Source: Pseudoalteromonas sp. MMG010
GTDB taxonomy: Bacteria; Pseudomonadota; Gammaproteobacteria; Enterobacterales; Alteromonadaceae
Reading direction: 5' to 3'
NCBI RefSeq assembly: GCF_018100905.1
Contig: NZ_JAGJEG010000002.1
Coordinates: 310,001-374,000, forward strand
Length of the DNA stretch: 64,000 nt
Positions 1 to 9,106 of the stretch are shown here, one piece after another; within the stretch, counting starts at the first letter, position 1; every line of letters begins with the position of its first letter. A program made the position numbers and the translations under genes. The notes under the pieces were generated by a model that was given only the letters and a program-made list of their open reading frames with translations, was not told the DNA's origin and ran no database searches.

Positions 1-193
1 GGTTTTGGGAAGTTAATATTAATCTAAAACGACCTCTTACTCCTAAACTAGAAATAAAAGGCCGTAAATGACTAGCGCTAAAACGAATATGTTTACCGCC
101 ATCTTCTGTCACTTGTACAGACGTATACTTACCATTGTAATAGTCCATACAGTGTTTATAACTAAAGTTTAATGAAAAATAATATTCAATCAC
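1..193 (-). CDS. DUF2835 family protein (3' end cut off by window edge)
   Basis: A reading frame starts with GTG at 193-191, sharing one base with the TAG stop of pepN, and runs off the window edge without a stop. The visible product begins VIEYYFSLNFSYKHCMDYYN and continues with a conserved RFSASHLRPFISSLGVRGRF stretch, the pattern I associate with the small DUF2835 family of gammaproteobacteria. Function is unknown. The one-base overlap with pepN suggests translational coupling and co-transcription. No ATG lies nearby that would keep the conserved N-terminus, so GTG is the only sensible start. Confidence 0.75.
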   Translation of the reverse strand, partial: MIEYYFSLNFSYKHCMDYYNGKYTSVQVTEDGGKHIRFSASHLRPFISSLGVRGRFRLILTSQN

Positions 194-2784
194 TAGGCTA
201 ACGCTTTTGTTACCTTTTCATATAAATCATCGCTCAATTGCGCTAAGTCGGCTAATCTTTGAAGTTGGATTCTCATAGCCTGCCCTCGTTTTTTATCATA
301 ACGTTTCCATGACATAAAGGGAGTTAGCATTCTTGATGCATTTTGCGGATTTATCGCATTTAATTTAATCAATAAATCACCTAACAACTTATAGCCGCTA
401 AAATCTGCACGATGAAATTGAGCGGTATTAAAATGACTAAAACTACCCACTAATGCTCGCACTCTGTTCGGGTTTGAAAAGTCAAAACAAGGATGCTCGT
501 ATAAAGCAATAATATTATCTACTGCATTATCATTGGGCTGCATAGCTTGTAAGGCAAACCATTTATCCATAACAAGAACATCATGACGCCATTGACTGTC
601 AAATATATCTAGTAATTTTTTCGCTAAAGGGTGTTCGGCTTTCACTAACGCACTTAATGCAGCAAGAACATTTGTCATATTATTAGACTTTGCCGCATCA
701 TTTAATAATGCCGCAGCTTGTTCTGATTCTGTTTGAGCTAAATAATGTAAACATACTTGCTTAAGGGCTCTAACAGCAACAGCATCAGCACTAACAGAGC
801 CATCATCATGCAATTGCTCATAACAAGATAATAGTACCTTGTTCAGTTGTGTTGCTAATTGAAGCTCAAAGCGCGAAATAGCACCGACTAATTTTTCAAC
901 AGGTATTACCTCATAATGGGCAGCTAATGTATCAAAGCTCGGAAGCTTTAATAATTCCGCAATCAAGGCTAAGTCGCCCTTTTGTTCACTAACAAGTAAT
1001 GCTAGAGCATCAATCAGCGCGGTACTCAATTCGACGCTTTCATCATCAACAGCGAGTTTAATTTGATTAATAAAAAGTTGCTGTTGTGCATCCCAACGAG
1101 AAAATTCACTGCGTGCAAAACGCATAATATGCAATAAATCTTCATCACTGGTATTTTGTTCGAGTAAACAAGGTGCTGAAAAGTCTTCAAGCAATACACA
1201 CACTGGGCGATGTGATAGTTCAACAAAGTGGAATGTTTGTGATTGTTTTGTCACATCAAGTACCCCCCCTGTTTTCTCATTGTCTTGAACTGGCGTAATA
1301 TGATTACCTTTATTATCGAGTAGCTCAATTGCAAATGGAATATGTAAAGGTTTATTCTCAGGGAAGTTCTCTGGACTATTTTGCTCAATCGTTAAACTAA
1401 AACAATTATTAGCTTCATCATATTGTTGTGATACAACTAGCTTCGCTGTACCAGCTTGGCTGTACCATAATTTAAATTGCGTTAAATCTATTGCAGAAGC
1501 ATCGCTCATCGCGCTGACAAAATCATCACACGTTACAGCTTGACCATCATGACGATCAAAGTATAAATCCATTCCTTTTTGGAAGTTTTGTTCTCCGAGT
1601 AAAGTATGCATCATACGAATAACTTCAGCGCCTTTGTCATAAACAGTTACTGTGTAAAAGTTATTCATTTCAATCACTTTTTCAGGGCGAATTGGGTGTG
1701 ACATCGGTCCTGAATCTTCATTAAATTGATGTGTACGCATTACTTTTACTGCATCAATTCTATTTAAAGCCCGTGATCCTAAATCACTGCTAAATTCTTG
1801 ATCTCTAAAAACAGTTAACCCTTCTTTTAGAGATAATTGAAACCAATCGCGGCACGTTACGCGGTTACCGGTCCAATTATGAAAATACTCATGACCAACT
1901 ATCGATTCAATGGTATGAAAGTCTTTATCTGTTGCTGTTTCTTGATTGGCTAATACACATTTACTGTTAAATACATTTAAGCCTTTATTTTCCATTGCGC
2001 CCATATTAAAAAAATCAACGGCTACAATCATATAAATATCTAAATCGTATTCAAGGTTAAAACGCTCTTCATCCCATTGCATTGCTTTTTTTAATGATGC
2101 TAAGGCATGATGAGTTTTATCTAGATTGCCTTTATCAACAAATAAAGCAAGCTCAACACTGCGACCACTTTGCGTGATATAAGTGTCATTAACAACATCA
2201 AAATCCCCCGCCACTAAAGCAAATAGATAACTTGGTTTTTTAAAAGGATCTTGCCATTTAGCATAATGACGCCCATCAGCGAGCTCGCCTGAGTCAAGCA
2301 TATTACCATTAGATAATAAGTGAGGCAGTTTCTTCTGTGCAATAATCATCACATCAAAACTTGATAGAACGTCAGGGCGGTCCATATAATAAGTGATTTT
2401 TCGAAAACCCTGCGCTTCACACTGAGTACAATATGCGCCAGCAGTTAAATATAAACCTTCAAGTGAAGTGTTCGTCTGGGGTGATATTTTATTTACTATT
2501 TCAAGCAGACAATGCGTTGGGAGATTATTAATAATTAACTGCTCATCAGTTAATGTGTAATCAGCGTAGTCTTTTGAATCCACTTTTAAGCTAATAAACG
2601 TTAAATCGATACCATCCAAAACCAATGCCGAATTATCACTTGAAACCCTTTCTACATTTAATTTTGAACTAACAATTGTCTCATTCGAATCGAGTTCAAA
2701 AGTAAGATCTGTATGATTAATAGTAAAATTGGGAGCTTTATAATCTTTTAAATATTGTGCTGTTGGTTTAGAAATAGCGCTCAC
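193..2784 (-). CDS. pepN: Aminopeptidase N (M1 family zinc metallopeptidase)
   Basis: A cytoplasmic broad-specificity aminopeptidase that removes N-terminal residues from peptides in the last steps of protein turnover. The 863-residue length is normal for the bacterial M1 family. The exopeptidase GAMEN motif is at residues 262-266. The zinc site HEYFH is at 298-302 with the third ligand Glu at about 321. No signal peptide is present. The start codon is GTG (2784-2782): an in-frame TGA lies two codons upstream and a GGAG ribosome site sits six bases before it. The T-tract of a terminator lies just upstream, so pepN probably has its own promoter or depends on read-through. The DUF2835 gene overlaps its stop. 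Confidence 0.96.
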   Translation of the reverse strand: MSAISKPTAQYLKDYKAPNFTINHTDLTFELDSNETIVSSKLNVERVSSDNSALVLDGIDLTFISLKVDSKDYADYTLTDEQLIINNLPTHCLLEIVNKISPQTNTSLEGLYLTAGAYCTQCEAQGFRKITYYMDRPDVLSSFDVMIIAQKKLPHLLSNGNMLDSGELADGRHYAKWQDPFKKPSYLFALVAGDFDVVNDTYITQSGRSVELALFVDKGNLDKTHHALASLKKAMQWDEERFNLEYDLDIYMIVAVDFFNMGAMENKGLNVFNSKCVLANQETATDKDFHTIESIVGHEYFHNWTGNRVTCRDWFQLSLKEGLTVFRDQEFSSDLGSRALNRIDAVKVMRTHQFNEDSGPMSHPIRPEKVIEMNNFYTVTVYDKGAEVIRMMHTLLGEQNFQKGMDLYFDRHDGQAVTCDDFVSAMSDASAIDLTQFKLWYSQAGTAKLVVSQQYDEANNCFSLTIEQNSPENFPENKPLHIPFAIELLDNKGNHITPVQDNEKTGGVLDVTKQSQTFHFVELSHRPVCVLLEDFSAPCLLEQNTSDEDLLHIMRFARSEFSRWDAQQQLFINQIKLAVDDESVELSTALIDALALLVSEQKGDLALIAELLKLPSFDTLAAHYEVIPVEKLVGAISRFELQLATQLNKVLLSCYEQLHDDGSVSADAVAVRALKQVCLHYLAQTESEQAAALLNDAAKSNNMTNVLAALSALVKAEHPLAKKLLDIFDSQWRHDVLVMDKWFALQAMQPNDNAVDNIIALYEHPCFDFSNPNRVRALVGSFSHFNTAQFHRADFSGYKLLGDLLIKLNAINPQNASRMLTPFMSWKRYDKKRGQAMRIQLQRLADLAQLSDDLYEKVTKALA

Positions 2785-2794
2785 TGTTCACTCC

Positions 2795-2820
2795 AAAAAA
2801 AAGACTCCGCACTGGGAGTC
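2795..2820 (-). terminator. Rho-independent terminator of the nhaC-type gene
   Basis: A six-pair stem GACTCC/GGAGTC (2803-2808 and 2815-2820) with a six-base loop is followed on the minus strand by eight T residues. It lies ten bases past the antiporter stop and directly before the pepN ribosome site. Confidence 0.75.
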
Positions 2821-2830
2821 ATAAATAAAA

Positions 2831-4294
2831 TTAAACTGATTGTTTTGGCTTTATACGTAAAATTTTAATACCTAAGTAGGCATAGATAATAGCTAACACG
2901 GGGTTAATTAAATTAAAGAAAGCATAAAGTGCATAATCAAATGGGTTTATAAGTAATACACTTTGCATATAAGCACCACAGGTATTCCATGGAATTAATG
3001 GGCTTGTAATTGTGCCACCATCTTCAAGTGTACGCGATAAATTAACCGGCTTTAGTCCTCGGTTTTTATATTCTTCTTTAAACATACGACCAGGGACAAC
3101 AATTGCAATATATTGATCAGCAGCAACTAAATTAGTCCCGATACATGTAGCGATAGTTGAAGCAACCAATGACCCCGTACTTTTAGCTATTTTTAAAATA
3201 CTTTGAACAAAAATATCTAATAGCCCTGTTTTTTCCATAATAGCGCCAAACATCAATGCAGTCATAATTAACCATGTTGTGGTAAGCATGCCCGACATTC
3301 CACCCCCACTGAGTAATGAGTCCATTTTTTCATCGTTGGTCGAAATGCTAAACCCATCAAAGAAAGTAGTCCAAATAAGTTTAAAATACCCAACTAACTC
3401 ACCTTGCGTTCTATCTAATTGTGTAGCGATCAAATCAGTTTGAAATAACATAGCCCAAATTGCCCCCACTACTGCACCAATTGCAATCGCTGGAAATGCG
3501 GGCATTTTTCTAATTGCTAATACTAATAAAACAACTAACGGAATTAGCATTTCAAAACCAATGTTAAAGTTTTGTTCGAGTATTAGTGTTATTTCATCTA
3601 AACGCCCTGCTTCAGTTGTCGCTGTTGCATTAAAACCCATAACAATAAAAATGATTAAAGCAATTACGAAACTCGGTACAGTGGTCCATAGCATATGATG
3701 TATATGTTCAAACAAATCAGCGCCAACAACAGCGGGGGCTAAGTTAGTTGTTTCTGAAAGTGGGCTTAATTTATCACCAAAATAAGCCCCAGAAATAACA
3801 GCTCCTGCAGTGACCGTTTGATCTAACCCTAATCCGGTAGCAACCCCAAGTAAAGCAACACCAATGGTAGCCGCTGTAGTCCATGAACTACCAATACTCA
3901 TTGCAACAATGCCACAAATTAAGCAACTAGCGGCATAAAACCAACTTGGGTTTATAACTTGTAAGCCATAATAAATAAGGGTGGGAACAGTACCAGACAA
4001 AAGCCATGTACCTATTAAGGCGCCAACCATCAATAGGATTAAAATAGCGCCTAGCGATAATGTAATACCTTCAATCATCGCCTCCTCTAATTTTTTCCAA
4101 GTATAGCCATTTTTTAAACCAACTAAAGCAGCAGCAAAAGTTGCGAATAATAAAGCAATTTGGTTTGGCCCCGATGAAGAATCGTCTCCAAATAAGTAAA
4201 CAGCAGCCCCTAATAAACAAATCAAAACGGTTATAGGCACTAAAGCATCAAAGAAACTTGGGGTTTTTAATTTAATCTGTTCAGTTGGTTCCAA
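2831..4294 (-). CDS. nhaC: Na+/H+ antiporter, NhaC family
   Basis: A polytopic inner-membrane protein of 487 residues, roughly a dozen hydrophobic segments, with the ordering and length of NhaC-family sodium/proton antiporters. Conserved-looking patches include GSSWTTAATIGVAL near residue 135, GAYFGDKLSPLSETTNLA near 170 and CGTNLVAADQYIAIVVPGRM near 385. It would export Na+ in exchange for H+, as expected of a marine bacterium. The start is TTG at 4294-4292, with TAGGAG placed about eight bases upstream and no closer alternative. The gene stands alone between two minus-strand terminators. The family also contains malate/lactate antiporters, so the exact substrate is inferred. Confidence 0.85.
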   Translation of the reverse strand: MEPTEQIKLKTPSFFDALVPITVLICLLGAAVYLFGDDSSSGPNQIALLFATFAAALVGLKNGYTWKKLEEAMIEGITLSLGAILILLMVGALIGTWLLSGTVPTLIYYGLQVINPSWFYAASCLICGIVAMSIGSSWTTAATIGVALLGVATGLGLDQTVTAGAVISGAYFGDKLSPLSETTNLAPAVVGADLFEHIHHMLWTTVPSFVIALIIFIVMGFNATATTEAGRLDEITLILEQNFNIGFEMLIPLVVLLVLAIRKMPAFPAIAIGAVVGAIWAMLFQTDLIATQLDRTQGELVGYFKLIWTTFFDGFSISTNDEKMDSLLSGGGMSGMLTTTWLIMTALMFGAIMEKTGLLDIFVQSILKIAKSTGSLVASTIATCIGTNLVAADQYIAIVVPGRMFKEEYKNRGLKPVNLSRTLEDGGTITSPLIPWNTCGAYMQSVLLINPFDYALYAFFNLINPVLAIIYAYLGIKILRIKPKQSV

Positions 4295-4465
4295 TTGAGA
4301 AACTCCTACACACTTTATGTGTTAATTTTTATTGTTTTACAAGAGTTTAAACTCAATGTAATTGTTATATAAATTATTATAACCATTAAGTAATATTAAA
4401 TGAATATAATTAATTGGCTATTCGTGCAACTAAAATAGTTTTATTTATACAATTTAAAATAAAGC

Positions 4466-4495
4466 AAAAAAAAGGTGCTAGAAGCACCTTTTTTT
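4466..4495 (-). terminator. Terminator downstream of prc
   Basis: An A/T-flanked hairpin with arms AAGGTGCT and AGCACCTT has runs of A and T on both sides, so it could work on either strand. It lies 16 bases past the prc stop and isolates proQ-prc from the antiporter gene. Confidence 0.75.
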
Positions 4496-4511
4496 ATAAA
4501 AAGTAAATATT

Positions 4512-6536
4512 TTACTTTTTGGCGACACGACTAAAGTTAATGTAATCTTGCATAATTAGCGCTGTTTCTTCTAAAAACGGGTCTAATTTATCAAGAACCT
4601 CAGGGGCATCATCTAAATTTTCTATTTCTTTTTCACCTAATCGAACAAGACGTTGATTTGTGCGTTTAAGTGCACGTGCTTCACCGTCATCTTTTTCTTT
4701 TAAGCGTGTACTTTCAACTAAAGATATTGTTTTTTTATCTTTTTCTTCGTTATAGCGAGTAATGTCATCTAATACATAATTGAATTCAGGTTCTGTTTTA
4801 ATTCTTTCATCATGCTGTTTTTGTAGATAACTTATCATCGGTGTTAAATTACCGAGCTTGCTATATTGAGCCCTTGCTATGCTATCCCAAGGTAATGCAT
4901 TGTCTTGTTTACTTTCACCCCACTGTGCGGGATCAATCGCTGATGGAAATGAAATATCAGGAATGACACCTTTGTGTTGTGTGCTACCGCCATTAATTCG
5001 ATAAAACTTAGCTATCGTATATTGCACACTACCAAATGGGTTTTCAAATAAGTCATACGCACGAGCTAACCCTTTGTGTTGTTGAACCGTCCCTTTACCA
5101 AAGGTTTGTTCACCAATAATCACTGCACGACCATAATCTTGCATTGCTGCGGCAAAAATTTCAGAGGCTGACGCACTATAACGATCAACTAATACCGTTA
5201 ATGGTCCATCATAATAGGTAACCCCGTCTCTGTCTTTTTGCTGCTCTACACGGTTATTCGAAGTATGTATTTGTACTACAGGGCCTTGATCAAAAAACAA
5301 ACCCGATAATTGAGTCGCTTCATATAACGACCCACCGCCATTTTGGCGTAAATCAATAATAATACCGGCTACATTTTCTTCTTTTAATTTAGCCAACTCA
5401 ACTTTAACATCTTTAGAAAGATTATTATAAAATCCAGGTATTTCAATCACCCCAATTTTAGTGGTTAAATTAGAGTATTGAGCTTCAAAGACTTCTGATT
5501 TTGCAGCGCGATCTTCTAATCGAATTTTATCACGAACAATCTCAACCACTTTTGGTGTACCATGATCATCAACACCTTTTAAATACTGTAGTCGAACCTT
5601 GGTACCTTTAGGGCCTTTAATCAAATCAACCACATCATCTAAACGCCAGCCAATCACATCAACAAATTCTTTGCCATCTTGTGCAACACCAATAATTCTA
5701 TCGTCGGCTTTAATCTGATCTGTTTTATCCGCAGGGCCCCCAGGGACTAAGCTACGTATAACAGTATAATCCTCATCGGGGCTCAATACAGCACCGATAC
5801 CTTCTAGCTCAAGATCCATATCCATCTTAAACTGTTCAGCACGTCGAGGTGATAAATAAGAAGTATGCGCTTCAATACTACGCGCCAAAGAATTCATGAC
5901 AATTTGAAAAGCATCTTCAGAATTTGATTGCACTAAACGTTTTTGAGCATTTTTATAACGCTTAACTAAAACTTTTTTAATGCCTTCCCAATCTTTACCC
6001 GTCATTTTTAAACGTAGGGCATCGTATTTTACACGCTCACGCCAAATTTCATCTAATTCAGCTTGTGTCGTAGGCCAGCTTGCATCTTCTCTATCAAAGA
6101 AGTACTCGTCTGGTTTTTCAAACGACATCGGCGTTTCGAGTAATGCTAATGAGTAATCATAGCGTTCAAAACGACGTTGTAAACTGAGATTGAAAATATC
6201 ATAGGTAAAGCCAAGTTTTCCTGTTGTTAATGCATTATCAAAATCATTTTTGTACTTTTGAAACGCAGCAATATCACTTGCCAAAAATATGCTTTTATTA
6301 AAATCGAGGGAATCGAGATAACGATCAAATACCTTTGCAGATAATTCATCGTTAAAACGAACAGGAGTATAATGAGAACGAGCAAATAAGTTCGCGACTC
6401 GTTTACTGGCTGTGCTATGTTGACTTTCTTGCTTTAAAACCGGTAAGTCATCAATGTTAACAGCATCGACAGACGCTAATAATGAACCTGAAAACAGGGT
6501 AGCAACTAACGGAATGAGCGTAAACTTTTTACTCAT
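4512..6536 (-). CDS. prc: Tail-specific (C-terminal processing) periplasmic protease Prc/Tsp, S41 family
   Basis: A periplasmic S41 protease that degrades proteins with nonpolar C-termini and, in E. coli, controls peptidoglycan hydrolases. Residue order: signal peptide (about 1-22), helical N-terminal region, PDZ domain near 240-320, then the protease core with RQNGGGS and SASASEIFAAAMQDYG. The catalytic pair by spacing to E. coli Tsp is Ser456/Lys481, 25 residues apart. A TTG two codons upstream is possible, but AAGGAG sits six bases before the ATG at 6536, which I take as the start (674 residues). proQ ends 27 bases upstream, the same proQ-prc pairing as in E. coli. Confidence 0.95.
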   Translation of the reverse strand: MSKKFTLIPLVATLFSGSLLASVDAVNIDDLPVLKQESQHSTASKRVANLFARSHYTPVRFNDELSAKVFDRYLDSLDFNKSIFLASDIAAFQKYKNDFDNALTTGKLGFTYDIFNLSLQRRFERYDYSLALLETPMSFEKPDEYFFDREDASWPTTQAELDEIWRERVKYDALRLKMTGKDWEGIKKVLVKRYKNAQKRLVQSNSEDAFQIVMNSLARSIEAHTSYLSPRRAEQFKMDMDLELEGIGAVLSPDEDYTVIRSLVPGGPADKTDQIKADDRIIGVAQDGKEFVDVIGWRLDDVVDLIKGPKGTKVRLQYLKGVDDHGTPKVVEIVRDKIRLEDRAAKSEVFEAQYSNLTTKIGVIEIPGFYNNLSKDVKVELAKLKEENVAGIIIDLRQNGGGSLYEATQLSGLFFDQGPVVQIHTSNNRVEQQKDRDGVTYYDGPLTVLVDRYSASASEIFAAAMQDYGRAVIIGEQTFGKGTVQQHKGLARAYDLFENPFGSVQYTIAKFYRINGGSTQHKGVIPDISFPSAIDPAQWGESKQDNALPWDSIARAQYSKLGNLTPMISYLQKQHDERIKTEPEFNYVLDDITRYNEEKDKKTISLVESTRLKEKDDGEARALKRTNQRLVRLGEKEIENLDDAPEVLDKLDPFLEETALIMQDYINFSRVAKK

Positions 6537-6563
6537 ACACAACTCCTTAATTTTAGTAGCAGC

Positions 6564-7208
6564 TTATATGATATATAAGCTGTCAGCTTTTGTTTTTACT
6601 TGCATACCTGTTACTAATTCAACATGAATTTCTTCTTTGTTTACTTCAGTAATGACTGCATTAACAAGTGCTTGGCCAAGTTTAACTTTAACCTTATTAT
6701 TAACCTTGACCTCACTTGCAGGCAAAGGTTCAACTTTTCCAGAGCGCTTTGCTGGAGTTGCTGCTTTGTTAGACGATGTGTTTCTTTTATCGCCAGATTT
6801 TGCAGTGTGTGCTGGTTTTTTCTTAAAAGATTTAGCTTCAGAATCTTGACGTGGACGTTGTTGCTTTTTACGTTTAGCTAGCTTAGCTCGGCTTTCTTCT
6901 AACGCTTTTTGAGCATGGTCAATATGTTCTTGTTCTACTTTTTCACCTTGATTACCATCAAGGTCAATACGAAAATCAGACTTGGTTACGGCTTCAAGAT
7001 AACGCCAATTTGAAGTGTACTTTCTAAGAGCTTGACGTACTTGTGTCTTGCTTACTTTTTCAGAGCCTTCAATTCGTTCAGCTATATCTTTAAATATACC
7101 GACTTTAAGCGGTTTAATACCGTCTTTTTGTTTAAAACATTGTGGAAATTCTTGGTATAAGAACTCCAATACTTCTTTTATATCTTTTAGCTTGTTTGTG
7201 GTTTCCAT
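6564..7208 (-). CDS. proQ: RNA chaperone ProQ (FinO domain)
   Basis: A global RNA-binding protein that stabilises structured sRNAs and mRNA 3' ends. The 214 residues show an N-terminal FinO/ProQ domain (about 1-115, with VLEFLYQEFPQCF and QVRQALRKYTSNWRYL), a lysine-rich disordered linker (about 115-165), and a C-terminal Tudor-like domain ending in VELVTGMQVKTKADSLYII. The ATG is at 7208. It sits in a minus-strand run msrC, acidic small protein, proQ, prc with short gaps, probably one operon. The linker is rich in Lys, Ala and Pro, as is normal for the family. Confidence 0.95.
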   Translation of the reverse strand: METTNKLKDIKEVLEFLYQEFPQCFKQKDGIKPLKVGIFKDIAERIEGSEKVSKTQVRQALRKYTSNWRYLEAVTKSDFRIDLDGNQGEKVEQEHIDHAQKALEESRAKLAKRKKQQRPRQDSEAKSFKKKPAHTAKSGDKRNTSSNKAATPAKRSGKVEPLPASEVKVNNKVKVKLGQALVNAVITEVNKEEIHVELVTGMQVKTKADSLYII

Positions 7209-7223
7209 TTTAGAACCTATTTT

Positions 7224-7502
7224 TTATACCTTTTCGTCTAAAGACGAATCAACATAGTGTGTTACCCAGTCGGTCAACTCTTCGAAATCAGCTTCAATTA
7301 CCGCTAAATCACCTCGAAGGTGTTCCCAAATACCATTAATAATTTCATCGATTAATTCACATTCCAAATCATCTGGTAGACGTTCCCATGCAATGTGAAT
7401 TAAATCATTGAGTGTTTCTGCAACACGTTCTTCTTCCCCTTCCCAATCGCCTACATCGACAATCGCAAACAGGTAGTCTTGAACATTTAGCAAATCTTTC
7501 AT
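7224..7502 (-). CDS. Small acidic protein of unknown function between msrC and proQ
   Basis: I do not recognise the family. The 92-residue product is very acidic (many Asp and Glu), has five Trp and looks mainly helical, with no signal peptide, membrane segment or Cys pair motif. Its ATG (7502-7500) shares one base with the msrC stop (TAATG), and the gene ends 15 bases before the proQ start. This tight packing supports a real, translationally coupled gene. The position suggests a role connected with ProQ or MsrC, but that is only inference from context. It could be a partner that binds a basic protein, since ProQ is strongly basic. Confidence 0.7.
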   Translation of the reverse strand: MKDLLNVQDYLFAIVDVGDWEGEEERVAETLNDLIHIAWERLPDDLECELIDEIINGIWEHLRGDLAVIEADFEELTDWVTHYVDSSLDEKV

Positions 7503-7960
7503 TATAAACAGGCCTCAAAGCACTTAACTAATGCCTCTAAACCTGTTTTATCATCCATATCAAATCGTGCAATAGTAGGACTATCAATATCTAAAACAGC
7601 AATTAAATTCCCCTCTTTTAAAATAGGAATCACTATTTCGCTATTCGATGCAGCATCGCACGCAATATGTCCCTCAAATGCATGCACATCTTCAATTAAT
7701 TGAGTCCTTAACGTTGCAGCAGCAGTTCCACATACACCTTTCCCTACAGGGATTCGAATACATGCAGGATTTCCTTGAAACGGACCAAGAACTAATTCTG
7801 TTGGCGAATCTAAAAAGTAAAAACCAGCCCAATTAACATCATCTAATGAATTAAATAACAATGCACTAATATTAGCCATATTAGCAATTACATTTGATTC
7901 GTCAGCAATTAACGATTCAGTTTGCTTTACTAATGACTGGTAAAATTCAACTTTTTTCAT
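7502..7960 (-). CDS. msrC: Free methionine-(R)-sulfoxide reductase (GAF domain)
   Basis: It reduces free methionine-R-sulfoxide using thioredoxin, protecting the methionine pool from oxidation. The protein is a single GAF domain of 152 residues. Three cysteines at 67, 77 and 101 keep the 10 and 24 residue spacing of the catalytic/resolving Cys set of E. coli YebR/MsrC, and the core VNWAGFYFL, GKGVCGTAA and VLDIDSP motifs are present. It is the first gene of a likely operon with the acidic small protein, proQ and prc. trxB, which could supply reducing power through thioredoxin, is elsewhere in this window. Confidence 0.92.
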   Translation of the reverse strand: MKKVEFYQSLVKQTESLIADESNVIANMANISALLFNSLDDVNWAGFYFLDSPTELVLGPFQGNPACIRIPVGKGVCGTAAATLRTQLIEDVHAFEGHIACDAASNSEIVIPILKEGNLIAVLDIDSPTIARFDMDDKTGLEALVKCFEACL

Positions 7961-8033
7961 ACCAAACTACTTCTTATAAAACATACAGTGGGTAAAGGTA
8001 CTCTTTGTAAATAAAAATTGGAACCTTTTGGCG

Positions 8034-8069
8034 GGAAAAAAAGGGAAAATGCATTGATTTACAGTGCAT
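8034..8069 (-). terminator. Probable terminator of the small membrane protein gene
   Basis: Eight-base arms at 8049-8056 and 8062-8069 pair with one G-T, have a five-base loop, and are followed on the minus strand by TTTCCC and a run of seven T. Confidence 0.5.
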
Positions 8070-8088
8070 ATGCTCAATATTTCTGCAA

Positions 8089-8469
8089 TTACTTTTGTTT
8101 ATAATTGCGTAATCCGAACAAAAACAAACCTGCAGCTAATCCAGACATAATACTATTTATTAAAAATATTTCTCCATTACTGGCACTTAATAAAAAGCTA
8201 AACACGGCACCACCTAAAAGCCCTAATGTAAGAACGCCTGAATAATTTACTTTTGCGTACCTAAACATAAGTAAATATCCGGGGACAACAAATGCAGCCA
8301 TAGTCAAGCCAACAATATGTGCATTGGCGATTGCATTAATTAATAATTGAAAAAAAGTATTAATTGGGTTACTCGGTAAAATAATCGCGTAATAGCACCC
8401 TAATACCGTTCCCATAATGATAGGGGATAATAAAGAAAGCCCTACACTTTTAGCCAGTTGATGCTTCAT
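8089..8469 (-). CDS. Small integral membrane protein of unknown function
   Basis: A 126-residue hydrophobic protein with about four predicted membrane segments (near 10-30, 38-68, 77-95 and 100-120) ending in a short basic tail RNYKQK. No family is recognised and no catalytic motif is visible. The ATG is at 8469, and AAGGATGACTT lies just before it. It is a single gene between the tRNA-Ser pair and msrC, on the same strand as both. A likely intrinsic terminator follows. Inner-membrane location is inferred from hydrophobicity only. Confidence 0.6.
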   Translation of the reverse strand: MKHQLAKSVGLSLLSPIIMGTVLGCYYAIILPSNPINTFFQLLINAIANAHIVGLTMAAFVVPGYLLMFRYAKVNYSGVLTLGLLGGAVFSFLLSASNGEIFLINSIMSGLAAGLFLFGLRNYKQK

Positions 8470-8570
8470 AAGTCATCCTTCAACGTTAAACTTAGTTCAA
8501 GTTAAGCATGCACTAAGCAAGTAAAAGGATAAAGCGAGACTATAGTCGTAAATAGTGAATTTAAGACATA

Positions 8571-8598
8571 AAAAAACCCACTATAAAATAGTGGGTTT
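8571..8598 (-). terminator. Rho-independent terminator after the tRNA-Ser genes
   Basis: A perfect 11-pair stem AAACCCACTAT/ATAGTGGGTTT with a three-base loop is followed on the minus strand by T residues. It lies seven bases past the CCA of the downstream tRNA gene. Confidence 0.85.
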
Positions 8599-8604
8599 AA
8601 ATAA

Positions 8605-8695
8605 TGGTGGAGAGATAGGGATTTGAACCCTAGATGGGCTACAAACCCATGCCGGTTTTCAAGACCGGTGCATTCGACCACTCTGCCATCTCTCC
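8605..8695 (-). tRNA. tRNA-Ser (anticodon UGA), copy 2 in transcription order
   Basis: The minus strand reads GGAGAGATGGCAGAGTGGTC, then an anticodon arm CCGGTCTTGAAAACCGG with anticodon TGA, a long class-II variable arm, the T arm GGTTCAAATCC and an encoded CCA. The acceptor stem GGAGAGA pairs with TCTCTCC. At 91 bases including CCA it is the normal size for a serine tRNA. It reads UCA and related UCN codons. It lies 79 bases downstream of a near-identical copy and shares its promoter and terminator. Confidence 0.97.
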
Positions 8696-8774
8696 AAAAC
8701 ACATAAGTTAAAAATAAGAGTGTATTTTTAACTATAAATTTAATCGTACAAGGTACAATTAAATAAAAATTAGA

Positions 8775-8865
8775 TGGTGGAGAGATAGGGATTTGAACCC
8801 TAGATAGGCTACAAACCTATGCCGGTTTTCAAGACCGGTGCATTCGACCACTCTGCCATCTCTCC
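8775..8865 (-). tRNA. tRNA-Ser (anticodon UGA), copy 1 in transcription order
   Basis: It has the same length and anticodon as the copy at 8605-8695. The only differences are two positions in the variable arm, where a G-C pair is swapped for A-T (CATGGG..CCCATC becomes CATAGG..CCTATC), so the stem stays paired. CCA is encoded. A strong promoter with a GC-rich discriminator sits directly upstream. A tRNA-Ser(UGA) next to yccA and tusE is also the arrangement I know from E. coli (serT). Confidence 0.97.
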
Positions 8866-8876
8866 GCACGGCCTGC

Positions 8877-8905
8877 ATAATAGGGAAAGCCTGGGCTTTT
8901 GTGAA
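8877..8905 (-). promoter_or_regulatory. Sigma70 promoter of the tRNA-Ser pair
   Basis: On the minus strand, TTCACA (8905-8900) and TATTAT (8882-8877) are separated by exactly 17 bases and followed by the GC-rich GCAGGCCGTGC just before the tRNA. A GC-rich discriminator is typical of stringently controlled stable-RNA promoters. Confidence 0.75.
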
Positions 8906-9106
8906 GCTTTTTTTTAAAAAAACTGTTTAACTGCTTAAAAAAACACTAATTTGTATAATGTTAAAACAAACCGTTTATTTTTAACTCAAGTGAAATATCA
9001 TATTACAACCCACACGAGCCGTTATCTTAAAGTAGCCTTATATTAGGCTTAAAATAAAATGCGTTTTTACTATTGAACTACAAACGTTTGCCCAAATATA
9101 TAAGAA

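Noticed and set aside
8502..8702. Open frame of 66 codons on the minus strand across a tRNA gene
   Set aside because: It lies over the tRNA-Ser and its terminator, with no ribosome site or coding pattern.
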